Assembly: GCF_024508315.1 (NCBI RefSeq)
Contig: NZ_CP101987.1
Location: 682,001 to 746,000 of the forward strand
DNA length: 64,000 nt
Reading direction: 5' to 3'
DNA from: Cellulomonas xiejunii
Lineage (GTDB): Bacteria; Actinomycetota; Actinomycetes; Actinomycetales; Cellulomonadaceae
The position numbers and the translations under genes are program-made. The notes below the pieces were generated by a model. The model saw nothing but the letters and a program-made list of their open reading frames with translations, ran no database searches and was not told the DNA's origin. Below, piece by piece: positions 1 to 7,999 of this stretch. Numbering within the stretch: position 1 is the stretch's first letter; each line of letters starts with the position of its first letter.

Positions 1-2
1 TC

Positions 3-2183
3 GTGCTCGGCTACCCGGACATGCCCACGGCCGCCGACGCCGTCCCCGCGCTGCTCGCGCACGCCCCGCTGGCGATCGAGGGCATGGACTCGCGGCTCGT
101 CGACGTGGTGCGCCGCGTCAAGGGCGCGGCCGCGGTCCCCGACCTGCCGCCCGGCGGTGGCTGGATGATGTGCGAGGTCGGCGGCGCGACCCTCGACGAG
201 GCGATGGCGACGGCCCGCGCGCTCGCGGCCGACGCGGGCACCGACGCCGTCGGGATCTTCCCGCCGGGGCCGGACGCGGCCGCGATGTGGCGCATCCGCG
301 AGGACGGCGCCGGTCTGGGCGGGCGGACCCCGTCCGGCGCGCAGGCGTGGCCGGGCTTCGAGGACTCCGCCGTGCCGCCCGAGCGGCTCGGCGCGTACCT
401 GCGCGAGCTCGAGGCGCTCATGGCCGACCACCGCGTCGACGGCCTGGCGTACGGGCACTTCGGTGACGGCTGCGTCCACCTGCGCCTCGACATCCCCCTG
501 ACGCGGTCCGGCGACCCGCTGCGCGCCTTCATGGAGGACGCCGCCGTGCTCGTGGCGCGGCACGGCGGCTCGCTGTCGGGCGAGCACGGCGACGGACGCG
601 CCCGCTCGGAGCTGCTGCCCGTCATGTACTCGCCGCGCACGATCGAGCTGTTCGGCGCGGTCAAGGACCTGTTCGACCCGCGCGACCTGCTGAACCCCGG
701 CGTCCTGGTGCGCCCCCGACCGCTCGACGCGGACCTGCGGCGTCCGGCGGCCCGGCCGCTGCTCGCCGGGTCCGGCGGGTTCGCGTTCACGCACGACGAC
801 GGCGACATGACGACGGCCGTGCACCGGTGCGTGGGCGTCGGCAAGTGCCGCGCCGACAACACCGCGACCGGCGGCTTCATGTGCCCGTCGTACCTGGCGA
901 CCAACGACGAGAAGGACTCCACCCGGGGCCGCGCGCGCGTGCTGCAGGAGATGGCGAACGGCACGCTCGTGTCCCGCGGCTGGTCCTCGCCCGAGGTGCA
1001 CGAGGTCCTCGACCTGTGCCTGAGCTGCAAGGCGTGCTCGTCGGACTGCCCCGCGGGCGTCGACATGGCGCAGTACAAGGCCGAGGTGCTGCACCGCACC
1101 TACAAGGGCCGGCTGCGGCCGGTCAACCACTACGCCCTGGGCTGGTTGCCGCGCTGGGCCCGGCTCGTCACGGGGGTGCCGGGGCTCGCGTCGCTCGCGA
1201 ACGCGGTGCTCGGCGTGCGCCCGATCGCGAAGGCCGTCCTGGCGCTCGGCGGGATGGACACCCGTCGTCGCATGGTGAGCTTCGCGCCCGTGCCGTTCCG
1301 CGCGTGGGCACGGCAGGCGGGACGGCGGTCCGGCGACGTCCGCGTCGTCGGCCGTCGGGACGCCGCGACCGTGACGCTGCCCGCCGACGCGGTCGACGAG
1401 GCGGGGATGCCCGACGACGCCGGCGCCCCCGCACCCCGCCCGCCCGTGCTGCTGTGGACCGACTCGTTCAGCGACACGCTGGCCCCGTCGGTGGCGCACG
1501 CGGCCGTCGCGGTGCTGCGCGACGCGGGCTACGAGGTGCTGGTGCCCGACCACGACGCCTGCTGCGGCCTGACCTGGATCAGCACGGGCCAGCTCGACGG
1601 CGCCCGCCACCAGCTCGAGCACCTGCTGGAGGTCCTCGGACCGTTCGCGGTCAACGGCATCCCGATCGTCGGGCTGGAGCCGTCGTGCACGGCCGTGCTG
1701 CGCAGCGACCTCGTCGACCTGCTGCCGGACGACCCGCGGGCCGTCGCGGTGCAGCGTGAGACGCGCACGCTCGCGGAGCTGCTGACCGCGCCGGCACCCG
1801 TGGGCCCGGGCGAGCGCTGGCAGGTCCCCGACCTGTCCGACGTCACGGCCGTCGTCCAGCCGCACTGCCACCACTACTCCGTCATGACGTGGACGGCCGA
1901 CCGTCGCCTGCTCACCGACGCGGGGGCGACGTTCTCCGCGCTCGCGGGCTGCTGCGGCCTGGCGGGCAACTTCGGCATGGAGAAGGGCCACTACGAGGTG
2001 TCGGTGGCCGTCGCGGAGAACGCGCTGCTGCCTGCGCTGCGCGCCGCGGCCCCGGGTGACGTGTACCTGGCGGACGGCTACTCCTGCCGGACGCAGGCCG
2101 AGCAGCTCGCGGACGTGCGGGGTGTGCACCTCGCCGAGCTCCTGGCCTCCCGCCTCCCGGGCCGGACGGCGTCCACCCCCTGA
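3..2183 (+). CDS. FAD-linked oxidase / Fe-S oxidoreductase (YdiJ/GlcD-GlcF-like), 5'-truncated by window edge
   Basis: Membrane-associated or cytosolic 2-hydroxyacid dehydrogenase of the type that fuses a GlcD-like flavoprotein to a GlcF-like iron-sulfur protein. Visible are the C-terminal FAD-oxidase domain (about residues 1-240 of the visible part, with GEHGDGRARSEL near 196), a ferredoxin-like segment with two cysteine clusters (CVGVGKC...C near 277 and CLSCKACSSDCP near 338), and two CCG repeats (DACCGL near 518, AGCCGL near 650). The N-terminal FAD-binding half lies outside the window, so the GTG at position 3 is probably internal. D-2-hydroxyglutarate or D-lactate is a likely substrate by family, but the sequence does not decide this. 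Family call is firm, substrate uncertain. Confidence 0.85.
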   Translation: MLGYPDMPTAADAVPALLAHAPLAIEGMDSRLVDVVRRVKGAAAVPDLPPGGGWMMCEVGGATLDEAMATARALAADAGTDAVGIFPPGPDAAAMWRIREDGAGLGGRTPSGAQAWPGFEDSAVPPERLGAYLRELEALMADHRVDGLAYGHFGDGCVHLRLDIPLTRSGDPLRAFMEDAAVLVARHGGSLSGEHGDGRARSELLPVMYSPRTIELFGAVKDLFDPRDLLNPGVLVRPRPLDADLRRPAARPLLAGSGGFAFTHDDGDMTTAVHRCVGVGKCRADNTATGGFMCPSYLATNDEKDSTRGRARVLQEMANGTLVSRGWSSPEVHEVLDLCLSCKACSSDCPAGVDMAQYKAEVLHRTYKGRLRPVNHYALGWLPRWARLVTGVPGLASLANAVLGVRPIAKAVLALGGMDTRRRMVSFAPVPFRAWARQAGRRSGDVRVVGRRDAATVTLPADAVDEAGMPDDAGAPAPRPPVLLWTDSFSDTLAPSVAHAAVAVLRDAGYEVLVPDHDACCGLTWISTGQLDGARHQLEHLLEVLGPFAVNGIPIVGLEPSCTAVLRSDLVDLLPDDPRAVAVQRETRTLAELLTAPAPVGPGERWQVPDLSDVTAVVQPHCHHYSVMTWTADRRLLTDAGATFSALAGCCGLAGNFGMEKGHYEVSVAVAENALLPALRAAAPGDVYLADGYSCRTQAEQLADVRGVHLAELLASRLPGRTASTP

Positions 2184-2191
2184 CACGACCG

Positions 2192-2256
2192 GCCGCCGAA
2201 CTCGTCCTTCGGCGGCGACCGGAGCTCCAGAAGCCGCCGAAAGGTGAGTTCGGCGG
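2192..2256. repeat. Palindromic repeat family B, copy 1 (two CCGCCGAA/TTCGGCGG hairpins)
   Basis: Two perfect 8-bp inverted repeats: CCGCCGAA 2193-2200 with TTCGGCGG 2208-2215, and CCGCCGAA 2234-2241 with TTCGGCGG 2249-2256. Each has a 7-nt loop. A G-rich run (GGGTGGGGTGGGG-like) follows. The same arrangement recurs near 48.1 kb. It sits just after the oxidoreductase stop and could end transcription, but the reuse elsewhere suggests an interspersed REP-like element. Confidence 0.8.
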
Positions 2257-2370
2257 GTGGGGTGGGGTGGGTGTCGTCCGACCGTGGGGGGATCTTCTGG
2301 ACAGGGGACCAGGACGTGGGACGGACTGTCCGTCCTCCGTTTGACGGGCTGACCCGGCCGCCCGAGATGT

Positions 2371-2382
2371 GGGACAGTGTCC
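2371..2382. promoter_or_regulatory. GGGACAGTGTCC palindrome, candidate operator
   Basis: Perfect inverted repeat GGACA-G-TGTCC about 80 nt before the RAMA-domain gene. The same 12-nt word occurs just behind the ftsH -10 box at 17336. A 9-bp hairpin (ACACGCCGC 2393-2401 / GCGGCGTGT 2406-2414) lies between it and the gene. Confidence 0.4.
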
Positions 2383-2460
2383 AGGCGGTGTCACACGCCG
2401 CGCCTGCGGCGTGTCACCGTCACGACCGCCCCGCTTGTGCAAGGAAGGCCCGGACGCGAC

Positions 2461-3807
2461 ATGCCGATCTTCGAGCTCGACGACGGGCGCCCTCGCCTCG
2501 TCCAGCCGATGCAGCCGCTCGCGGGTTCGTTCGCGCAGGAGGTCACGGCCCTGGTCACGCACCACCTCGCGGCGATCGCAGGCGAGCCGCTGTTCGTCGT
2601 GCGCGCACGCGGCTCGTCCGACCGCGCCGAGCTGCCCGAGCTGCTGGCCCTCGACGCGGCCGGGCGCCCCGTCGTGGTCGCCGTCGCGCAGGTGCTGGAC
2701 GACGACGCGATCGTCGCGGCGCTGCGCCACGGGGGTGCGGCGGCCCGCATGACGACCGCCGACCTGGCCCGCGCCTACCACGTGGACCCCAGCCGGTTCG
2801 CCGTCGACTTCGCGGCGTTCCGTGAGCACGTGCCGTTCGGCGCCGCCGCGGGGCGCGGGCGCACGGGCGTGCGGCTCCTGCTGCTGTGCTCCGAGGTGGC
2901 CGCCGAGGCCACGGACACCCTGGGGTTCCTGCGCGGCGGCGAGCACCAGGTCGACGTCATGCAGGTCGGTGTCGTCCGCGGTGACGAGCGGCGCCTGCTC
3001 GAGGTCTCCCCGCTGGCCCTGCACGAGGGGGTGCGCCGCACGGTCGAGCCGACCGCGCTGCGCCTGGTGCGCTCGAGCGAAGCGTTCGCGACCGCGATGG
3101 CGTACGAGCCGGACCGCACCGGGCTGCCGTCGGGGCGCGGCAAGTCGTTGCCGACCGGTGAGCTGCGCGCCGTGACCCCGCCGGAGCGCACCGAGCCGCC
3201 CGCCCCCACGCCCATCGGGCGGCGCGGGAGCGTGACCGAGCCGACGCCCCTGCCGTTCCGCACGGCCGGCCCCACGGCGCAGCCGCCGGAACCCCCGGCG
3301 GACGCGCCGCGCCACGGTGGCCCCGGCCGGCCCGACGTCACCGAGTGGCCGCGGGACGCGTCTGTCCTGCCGTCCGCGTCGATGCTCGAGGGGCCGCCGA
3401 CGCTGACGCCCGTCGCCGGGCTGCGCGCGGCGGTCGTCGACGGCGCCGGTGTGCGCCCGGCCGACGTGGACGCGCCGACCCCGCCGCGCGGTCAGCCCGT
3501 GGGGGAGCGCTCCGACCACGACGTCACACAGCCACAGCGTCCCGACTGGCCGTACCCCGAGCTCGCGATGCTCGCCAAGCGGCGCCGTGCCGTGACGACG
3601 CTCGTGTGGGTGCGCGAGCGCCGCGGTCAGCGGTTCTCCGCCCTGCTGCGCTCCGACGGGATGATCGAGCTGCCCGACGGGCGCGTCGTGGCCGACCCGG
3701 ACGTCGCGGCGGCGACGGTGTCCGGCGTCGAGGGCGTCGACGGGTGGCGGGCGTGGCGGCTGGGCGACGGCGGCCCGACGCTCTCGGAGGCCACCGGCGC
3801 GCTGTGA
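2461..3807 (+). CDS. RAMA-domain protein with nuclease-like N-terminus
   Basis: 448 aa, function unknown. The last ~85 residues (TTLVWVRERRG..., DGMIELPDGRVV, ...VDGWRAWRLGDGG) match the RAMA domain, a small beta-rich module attached to restriction enzymes and adenine methylases and thought to recognise modified DNA. The first ~230 residues look like a PD-(D/E)XK/DUF91-type fold (ELPELLALDAAGRPVVVAVAQ), but the usual ExK catalytic pair is not evident. A Pro-rich linker joins the parts. Start chosen at ATG 2461, preceded by AAGGAAGG. It stands alone and converges on the hydrolase gene. No restriction or methylase partner is visible nearby. Confidence 0.65.
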   Translation: MPIFELDDGRPRLVQPMQPLAGSFAQEVTALVTHHLAAIAGEPLFVVRARGSSDRAELPELLALDAAGRPVVVAVAQVLDDDAIVAALRHGGAAARMTTADLARAYHVDPSRFAVDFAAFREHVPFGAAAGRGRTGVRLLLLCSEVAAEATDTLGFLRGGEHQVDVMQVGVVRGDERRLLEVSPLALHEGVRRTVEPTALRLVRSSEAFATAMAYEPDRTGLPSGRGKSLPTGELRAVTPPERTEPPAPTPIGRRGSVTEPTPLPFRTAGPTAQPPEPPADAPRHGGPGRPDVTEWPRDASVLPSASMLEGPPTLTPVAGLRAAVVDGAGVRPADVDAPTPPRGQPVGERSDHDVTQPQRPDWPYPELAMLAKRRRAVTTLVWVRERRGQRFSALLRSDGMIELPDGRVVADPDVAAATVSGVEGVDGWRAWRLGDGGPTLSEATGAL

Positions 3808-3828
3808 CCCGCCGGGGCGACCTGCGGC

Positions 3829-4830
3829 TCAGCTCCAGCCGTACGCGACGAGCCAGCGCGTGAGCTCGGCGTAGAACCGGTCACGGGCCGGGCGCGCCGA
3901 CAGCGTCAGGTCGTGCATCGCCCCCTCGATGCGCACGGTCGTCACGAGCGGCCCGAGCTGCACGGTGCGCCGGGCGATGGCCTCGGTGTCCAGCACGATG
4001 TCGGCCGAGCCCATCTCCTCGCTCCACCGCGGGCTCATGAGGCTGCGGTCGGACAGCGCGGTGAAGATCGGCACGTCGATCCCCAGGCCGCGGGCGACGG
4101 TGGCGTGTCCCGTGAAGACGGCGCGCAGCCAGCCGGCGCGCACCGGGAACGACGGCGTGGGCCGCCAGCGCTCGTCGACCTTCCACTCCCCGCCCGCCGC
4201 GATGGTCCGCGCGTAGTAGCCGGGGTCGATGTTGGGCAGGGCGGCCTTGGGGTTGAACCGCGCGAGCCGCGTGATCGCCGGACCCGACAGGTGCCGCATG
4301 AGCGAGGACCCCTGCAGCTCGAGCCACGGGGAGTTGAGCACCAGGCCGTGCACGACCCCGGGGTGCCGCGCGACCCACAGGCTCAGCACGAGCCCGCCCG
4401 TCGAGTGGCCCATGAGCATGACGCGCGCGACGGACCCGAGCTCGGAGCGGATCACCTCGAGCGCCTGACCGATCTCCTCGTCGTAGGTGCGCAGGTCGTC
4501 GATGTAGCCCGGGGTCTGGTGCGGCCGCAGCGAGCGACCGTACTTGCGCAGGTCGAGCGCGTAGAACGCGGCGCCCTGGGACTGCCAGAACCGTGCGAGC
4601 GGCGTCTGGAAGAAGTAGTCGGACCAGCCGTGGATGTAGAGCACGGCCCGCGCGGGGCGGACGGCCGGGTCCGGCGTGCTGCGCACGAGCGTCGCGGTGA
4701 CCTCGCCCTCGTCGTCGTCGGCGAGGTCCAGGCGCCGGGCCTCGAACCCGTCGCCGAGCGCGTCGGGCGACCAGTCGGTCGTCAGGGCCGCACCGTCCCA
4801 CGGCGGGGCGTCCGGGGGCGCGGGCAGCAC
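3829..4830 (-). CDS. Alpha/beta hydrolase, serine aminopeptidase/monoacylglycerol-lipase type
   Basis: 333 aa cytosolic alpha/beta-hydrolase. The nucleophile elbow is GHSTGG (about residue 142), an oxyanion strand YIHGWSDYFF lies upstream, and an AMHD near the C-terminus offers the catalytic His. This is the Hydrolase_4 (S33) layout of lysophospholipases and esterases. The GTG start lies 6 nt after the stop of the upstream oxidoreductase gene, so the two are cotranscribed. Substrate cannot be inferred. Confidence 0.85.
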   Translation of the reverse strand: MLPAPPDAPPWDGAALTTDWSPDALGDGFEARRLDLADDDEGEVTATLVRSTPDPAVRPARAVLYIHGWSDYFFQTPLARFWQSQGAAFYALDLRKYGRSLRPHQTPGYIDDLRTYDEEIGQALEVIRSELGSVARVMLMGHSTGGLVLSLWVARHPGVVHGLVLNSPWLELQGSSLMRHLSGPAITRLARFNPKAALPNIDPGYYARTIAAGGEWKVDERWRPTPSFPVRAGWLRAVFTGHATVARGLGIDVPIFTALSDRSLMSPRWSEEMGSADIVLDTEAIARRTVQLGPLVTTVRIEGAMHDLTLSARPARDRFYAELTRWLVAYGWS

Positions 4831-4836
4831 GACGCC

Positions 4837-5796
4837 TCAGACCTCGACGACGATCTTGCCGACGTGCGCGCCGGACGCGAGGCGCGCCAGCCCGTCCGCG
4901 GCTCGTGCGAGCGGGTACGTCGAGTCGACGAGCGGCCGGACGCCCGTGCGCGCGAGGAACGCCAGGACCTGTCCGAGCTCGTCCCGCGTGCCCATGGTCG
5001 CGCCGACGATGCTGATCTCCTGGAAGAACACCTTGGTCAGCGACGCCGGCTCCGGGTCGCCCGAGGTCAGGCCCGCGACGACGATCCGTCCGCCCGGGCG
5101 CACGGATCGCACCGAGTGCTCCCACGTCGCCCGCCCGACCGTCTCCAGCACCACGTCGACCCGGCCCACGCGAGTGCCCGGCTCGACCGCCTGCGCCGCG
5201 CCCAGCCCCAGGGCGCGGAACCGCTTGGCGGGGTCCCGGCCGGTGACGACCATCTCGAGCCCCGCGGCGGACCCGAGCTGCACGGCGGCGACGGCGACGC
5301 CACCGCCCGCGCCCTGCACGAGCACGCGCTGCCCGGGCTGGGCCGCACCGGAGCGGAACAGCATGCGGTACGCCGTGAGGTACGCGGTGGGGACGCACGC
5401 GGCCTCGGCGAACGTCAGCTCCGTGGGCTTGTCGACGAGGTTCCACGCCGGGACGGCGACGCGCTCCGCGAGCGTGCCGGGGTAGCGCTCGGACAGCAGC
5501 GTGCGCGGCTCGTCGGCCGGGACGCCGCGCCCGTCGGGGCCGCCGACGACCGCGTGCACGACCACCTCGCGCCCGTCCGCGGCGACACCGGCCGCGTCGG
5601 TGCCCAGCACCATGGGCAGCCGCTCGCTGCGCAGGCCGATGCCGCGCAGCGACCACAGGTCGTGGTGGTTGAGCGACGCGGCGCGCACGTCGACGGTCGC
5701 CCACCCGTCCGGCGGGGCAGCCTCGGGTACGTCGCCGACCTCGAGCCCTCGCAGCGGGTCGTCGGGGTGGAAGGACACGACGCGCGCGGAGAGCAT
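4837..5796 (-). CDS. Zinc-independent NAD(P)H:quinone oxidoreductase-like MDR enzyme
   Basis: 319 aa medium-chain dehydrogenase/reductase. The N-terminal GroES-like domain carries ASLNHHDLWSLRG and LGTDAAGVV. The Rossmann half has VLVQGAGGGVAVAAVQLG, a coenzyme-binding glycine motif. The structural-zinc cysteines are absent, as in quinone oxidoreductases. It is the first gene of a pair with the hydrolase. The ATG start is preceded by TAGCGT and 5 nt, suggesting a leaderless mRNA. Substrate unknown. Confidence 0.85.
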   Translation of the reverse strand: MLSARVVSFHPDDPLRGLEVGDVPEAAPPDGWATVDVRAASLNHHDLWSLRGIGLRSERLPMVLGTDAAGVAADGREVVVHAVVGGPDGRGVPADEPRTLLSERYPGTLAERVAVPAWNLVDKPTELTFAEAACVPTAYLTAYRMLFRSGAAQPGQRVLVQGAGGGVAVAAVQLGSAAGLEMVVTGRDPAKRFRALGLGAAQAVEPGTRVGRVDVVLETVGRATWEHSVRSVRPGGRIVVAGLTSGDPEPASLTKVFFQEISIVGATMGTRDELGQVLAFLARTGVRPLVDSTYPLARAADGLARLASGAHVGKIVVEV

Positions 5797-5801
5797 GCCT
5801 C

Positions 5802-5807
5802 ACGCTA
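5802..5807 (-). promoter_or_regulatory. Leaderless-type -10 box (TAGCGT) of the quinone oxidoreductase gene
   Basis: TAGCGT on the minus strand ends 5 nt before the ATG. No Shine-Dalgarno sequence is possible at this distance. Confidence 0.5.
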
Positions 5808-5871
5808 GCCCGCCGTGCGGGCCGTGACGACAGGAGACCGCGCTGGTCAGGCCGTGTCGGGCACCGGCGCC

Positions 5872-6594
5872 TCAGAGGAGCGGGAGCATGCGCCCCAGGT
5901 CCGGCACGGCGTCCGACGTGTAGCGCGCCTGCAGCGCGAGGGCGAGCTCGTCGACGTCGTACGGGGCGCGGCCCGCGGCCAGACGCAGCCACCGGCGCGC
6001 GTCCACGACCTCGAGGTCCCAGCCGCCGCGTGCCCGGACGATCGCGAGCAGCTCGTCGGCGACGAGCTCGAGCGCGGCCGGGTCGACGGGGTCGGGGACG
6101 GCGTCGGCGCTGCGGGCGCGGCGCACCGAGCGGTACAGGTCGTCGCCGTGGACGACGAGCTCGAGGACCCGGGACAGCGTCATGGTCGACAGCCGCACGG
6201 GGCCGCGTCGTGCCTGGACGACCGGGTCGTGCGCGCCGAGGGCGTCCAGCGTCGCGAACGCGGCGCGGGCCGACGCCGTCACGTAGCCGACGGGGTCGGC
6301 CGCGTGCTCGGCGGCGAGCTGCCGCGTCGTCTCGGCGATGTCGGCGGCCCGGTGCGGGTACGAGCCGAGGTACTCCGCGAGCGTGAGCGGCACGGTGCCG
6401 GCCGGCAGCGGCGTGCACACGGCGAGGGCGTCCATCGCGCGGCCCAGGTGGGCCCACAGCTCGACGATGGTCCAGCCCTCGAGCACCGACTCCGCGCGGC
6501 CCAGACGTGGGTCCGCCATGAGGCCGACCCAGTCGTGCAGGCGGTCCCACTGGGTCCGCAGGGCGGCGGCGGCAGTCATGACGTCCACGGGCAT
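5872..6594 (-). CDS. Maleylpyruvate isomerase/DinB-like mycothiol-dependent family protein
   Basis: About 240 aa. The start (VEGWTIVELWAHLGRAMDALAV) and the centre (VELVVHGDDLYRSVRR) fit the actinobacterial TIGR03083/mycothiol-dependent maleylpyruvate isomerase-like superfamily, four-helix DinB folds that bind a metal and often use mycothiol. The characteristic helix-1 His and the later His-x3-D cluster are present. Start set at ATG 6594 (MPVDV); ATG 6579 is an alternative and neither has a strong RBS. It follows metX on the same strand. Real substrate unknown. Confidence 0.65.
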   Translation of the reverse strand: MPVDVMTAAAALRTQWDRLHDWVGLMADPRLGRAESVLEGWTIVELWAHLGRAMDALAVCTPLPAGTVPLTLAEYLGSYPHRAADIAETTRQLAAEHAADPVGYVTASARAAFATLDALGAHDPVVQARRGPVRLSTMTLSRVLELVVHGDDLYRSVRRARSADAVPDPVDPAALELVADELLAIVRARGGWDLEVVDARRWLRLAAGRAPYDVDELALALQARYTSDAVPDLGRMLPLL

Positions 6595-6649
6595 GCGCCC
6601 ATGGTGCCGCTTTCCGCGCGGCGGCGCGCCCGCGTCTGCCCTGCGGAGG

Positions 6650-7960
6650 TCAGCGCGGGCGGACCTCCTCGCGCAGGAAGTCCGCGACGTGCCGACCGAC
6701 CTGGTCCTCCTCGATGAGGAAGCCGTCGTGCCCGAAGTCGGAGTGCACGTACCGCACGGCCCGTGCCCCGGGGATCGCGCTGACGACCCGCTCGGACTGC
6801 TCGGGCGTGAACAGCCTGTCGCTGTCGACCGCGATGACCAGCGCACGGGCCGTCACCTGTGCGAGCGCCGCCTCGACGCCGCCGCGGTCACGACCCAGGT
6901 CGTGCGTGATCATCGTCCGCGTGAGCGTGACGTAGCTGTTGGCGTCGAAGCGCCGGGCGAGCTTGTCGCCGTGGTGGTCGAGGTACGACTGCACCGCGAA
7001 CCGCCCGCCCTCCAGCGGGTCCTCGGCGCCCTGCGGGATGCGCCCGAACCGGGTGTCGAGCTCGACCGCCGAGCGGTACGTCTGGTGGGCGATCTGCCGG
7101 GCGATGCCCAGGCCCACGTGCGGCCCCTCGCCGTCCGGGACGTCGTAGTAGTCGCCGTCGCGGTAGCGGGGGTCGGCGACGACCGCGGCGAGCTGCGTGT
7201 GGAAACCCGCGATCTGGTCGCCCGACGTCTGCGCGCACGTCGCGATCGCCGCGATCGCGTCGACCCGGTCGGGTGCCGTGGCGGCCCACTCCAGGACGCG
7301 GTGACCACCCATGGACGCGCCGATGACCAGCGCCCACGAGTCGATGCCCAGCAGGTCGGCGAGGCGCACCTCGGCAGCGACCTGGTCGCGCACGGTCAGC
7401 AGCGGGAACCGGCTGCCCCACGGCTGCCCGTCGGGCGCGGTCGACGCCGGGCCCGTGGAGCCCTGGCACCCGCCGAGCACGTTGGGCGCGACGACGAACC
7501 AGCGGTCGGTGTCGATCGGGGCACCCGGGCCCACCATCGACTGCCACCAGCCCGGGGTCGGGTGCCCGGGTCCCGCGTCGCCGGTGACGTGCGAGTCGCC
7601 CGTCAGGGCGTGCAGCATGAGGACCGCGTTGCTGCCGTCCTCGTCGAGCTCGCCCCACGTCTCGTAGGCGAGCCGGACCTGGGGCAGGCGGCCGCCCGAC
7701 TCGAGCTTGAGCGGCCCGAGGTCGGCGAACTGCCGGCGGCCGGGGTCGGAGCCGTCGCGCCACGCCGCGCTGGCGGGCATGGGCGGCCGCTCCGGCAGCG
7801 GGCGGCGGCTGCCGAGCGTCGCGCCGCGGCGTGCGCGCCGCCCGACGAGCGGGTCCGGGACCGCGAGGCCGCCCGACCCCGCACCGTCCTGCGCGCCGGG
7901 CATCGCACGCCGCGGCGGCGTGCGGTCCGGTGCGTCGGTGCGGGGGTCGGGCTGCGTCAT
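6650..7960 (-). CDS. metX: Homoserine O-acetyltransferase
   Basis: 436 aa alpha/beta-hydrolase-fold enzyme that acetylates homoserine with acetyl-CoA to give the substrate of MetY. Family signatures: RLAYETWGELDEDGSNAVLMLHALTGDSHV, NVLGGCQGSTGP, the nucleophile elbow GASMGG, and the C-terminal DFGHDGFLIE with the catalytic His. The GGAAGG-preceded ATG at 7960 gives an N-terminal extension of about 60 residues (Pro/Arg-rich) relative to usual family length; ATG 7780 would give the normal length. It lies 39 nt behind metY, so both should share the metY leader. Confidence 0.93.
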   Translation of the reverse strand: MTQPDPRTDAPDRTPPRRAMPGAQDGAGSGGLAVPDPLVGRRARRGATLGSRRPLPERPPMPASAAWRDGSDPGRRQFADLGPLKLESGGRLPQVRLAYETWGELDEDGSNAVLMLHALTGDSHVTGDAGPGHPTPGWWQSMVGPGAPIDTDRWFVVAPNVLGGCQGSTGPASTAPDGQPWGSRFPLLTVRDQVAAEVRLADLLGIDSWALVIGASMGGHRVLEWAATAPDRVDAIAAIATCAQTSGDQIAGFHTQLAAVVADPRYRDGDYYDVPDGEGPHVGLGIARQIAHQTYRSAVELDTRFGRIPQGAEDPLEGGRFAVQSYLDHHGDKLARRFDANSYVTLTRTMITHDLGRDRGGVEAALAQVTARALVIAVDSDRLFTPEQSERVVSAIPGARAVRYVHSDFGHDGFLIEEDQVGRHVADFLREEVRPR

Positions 7961-7999
7961 CGGGCCGATGCCTTCCGTCGGTGCTCGGGGAGCAGGGTC

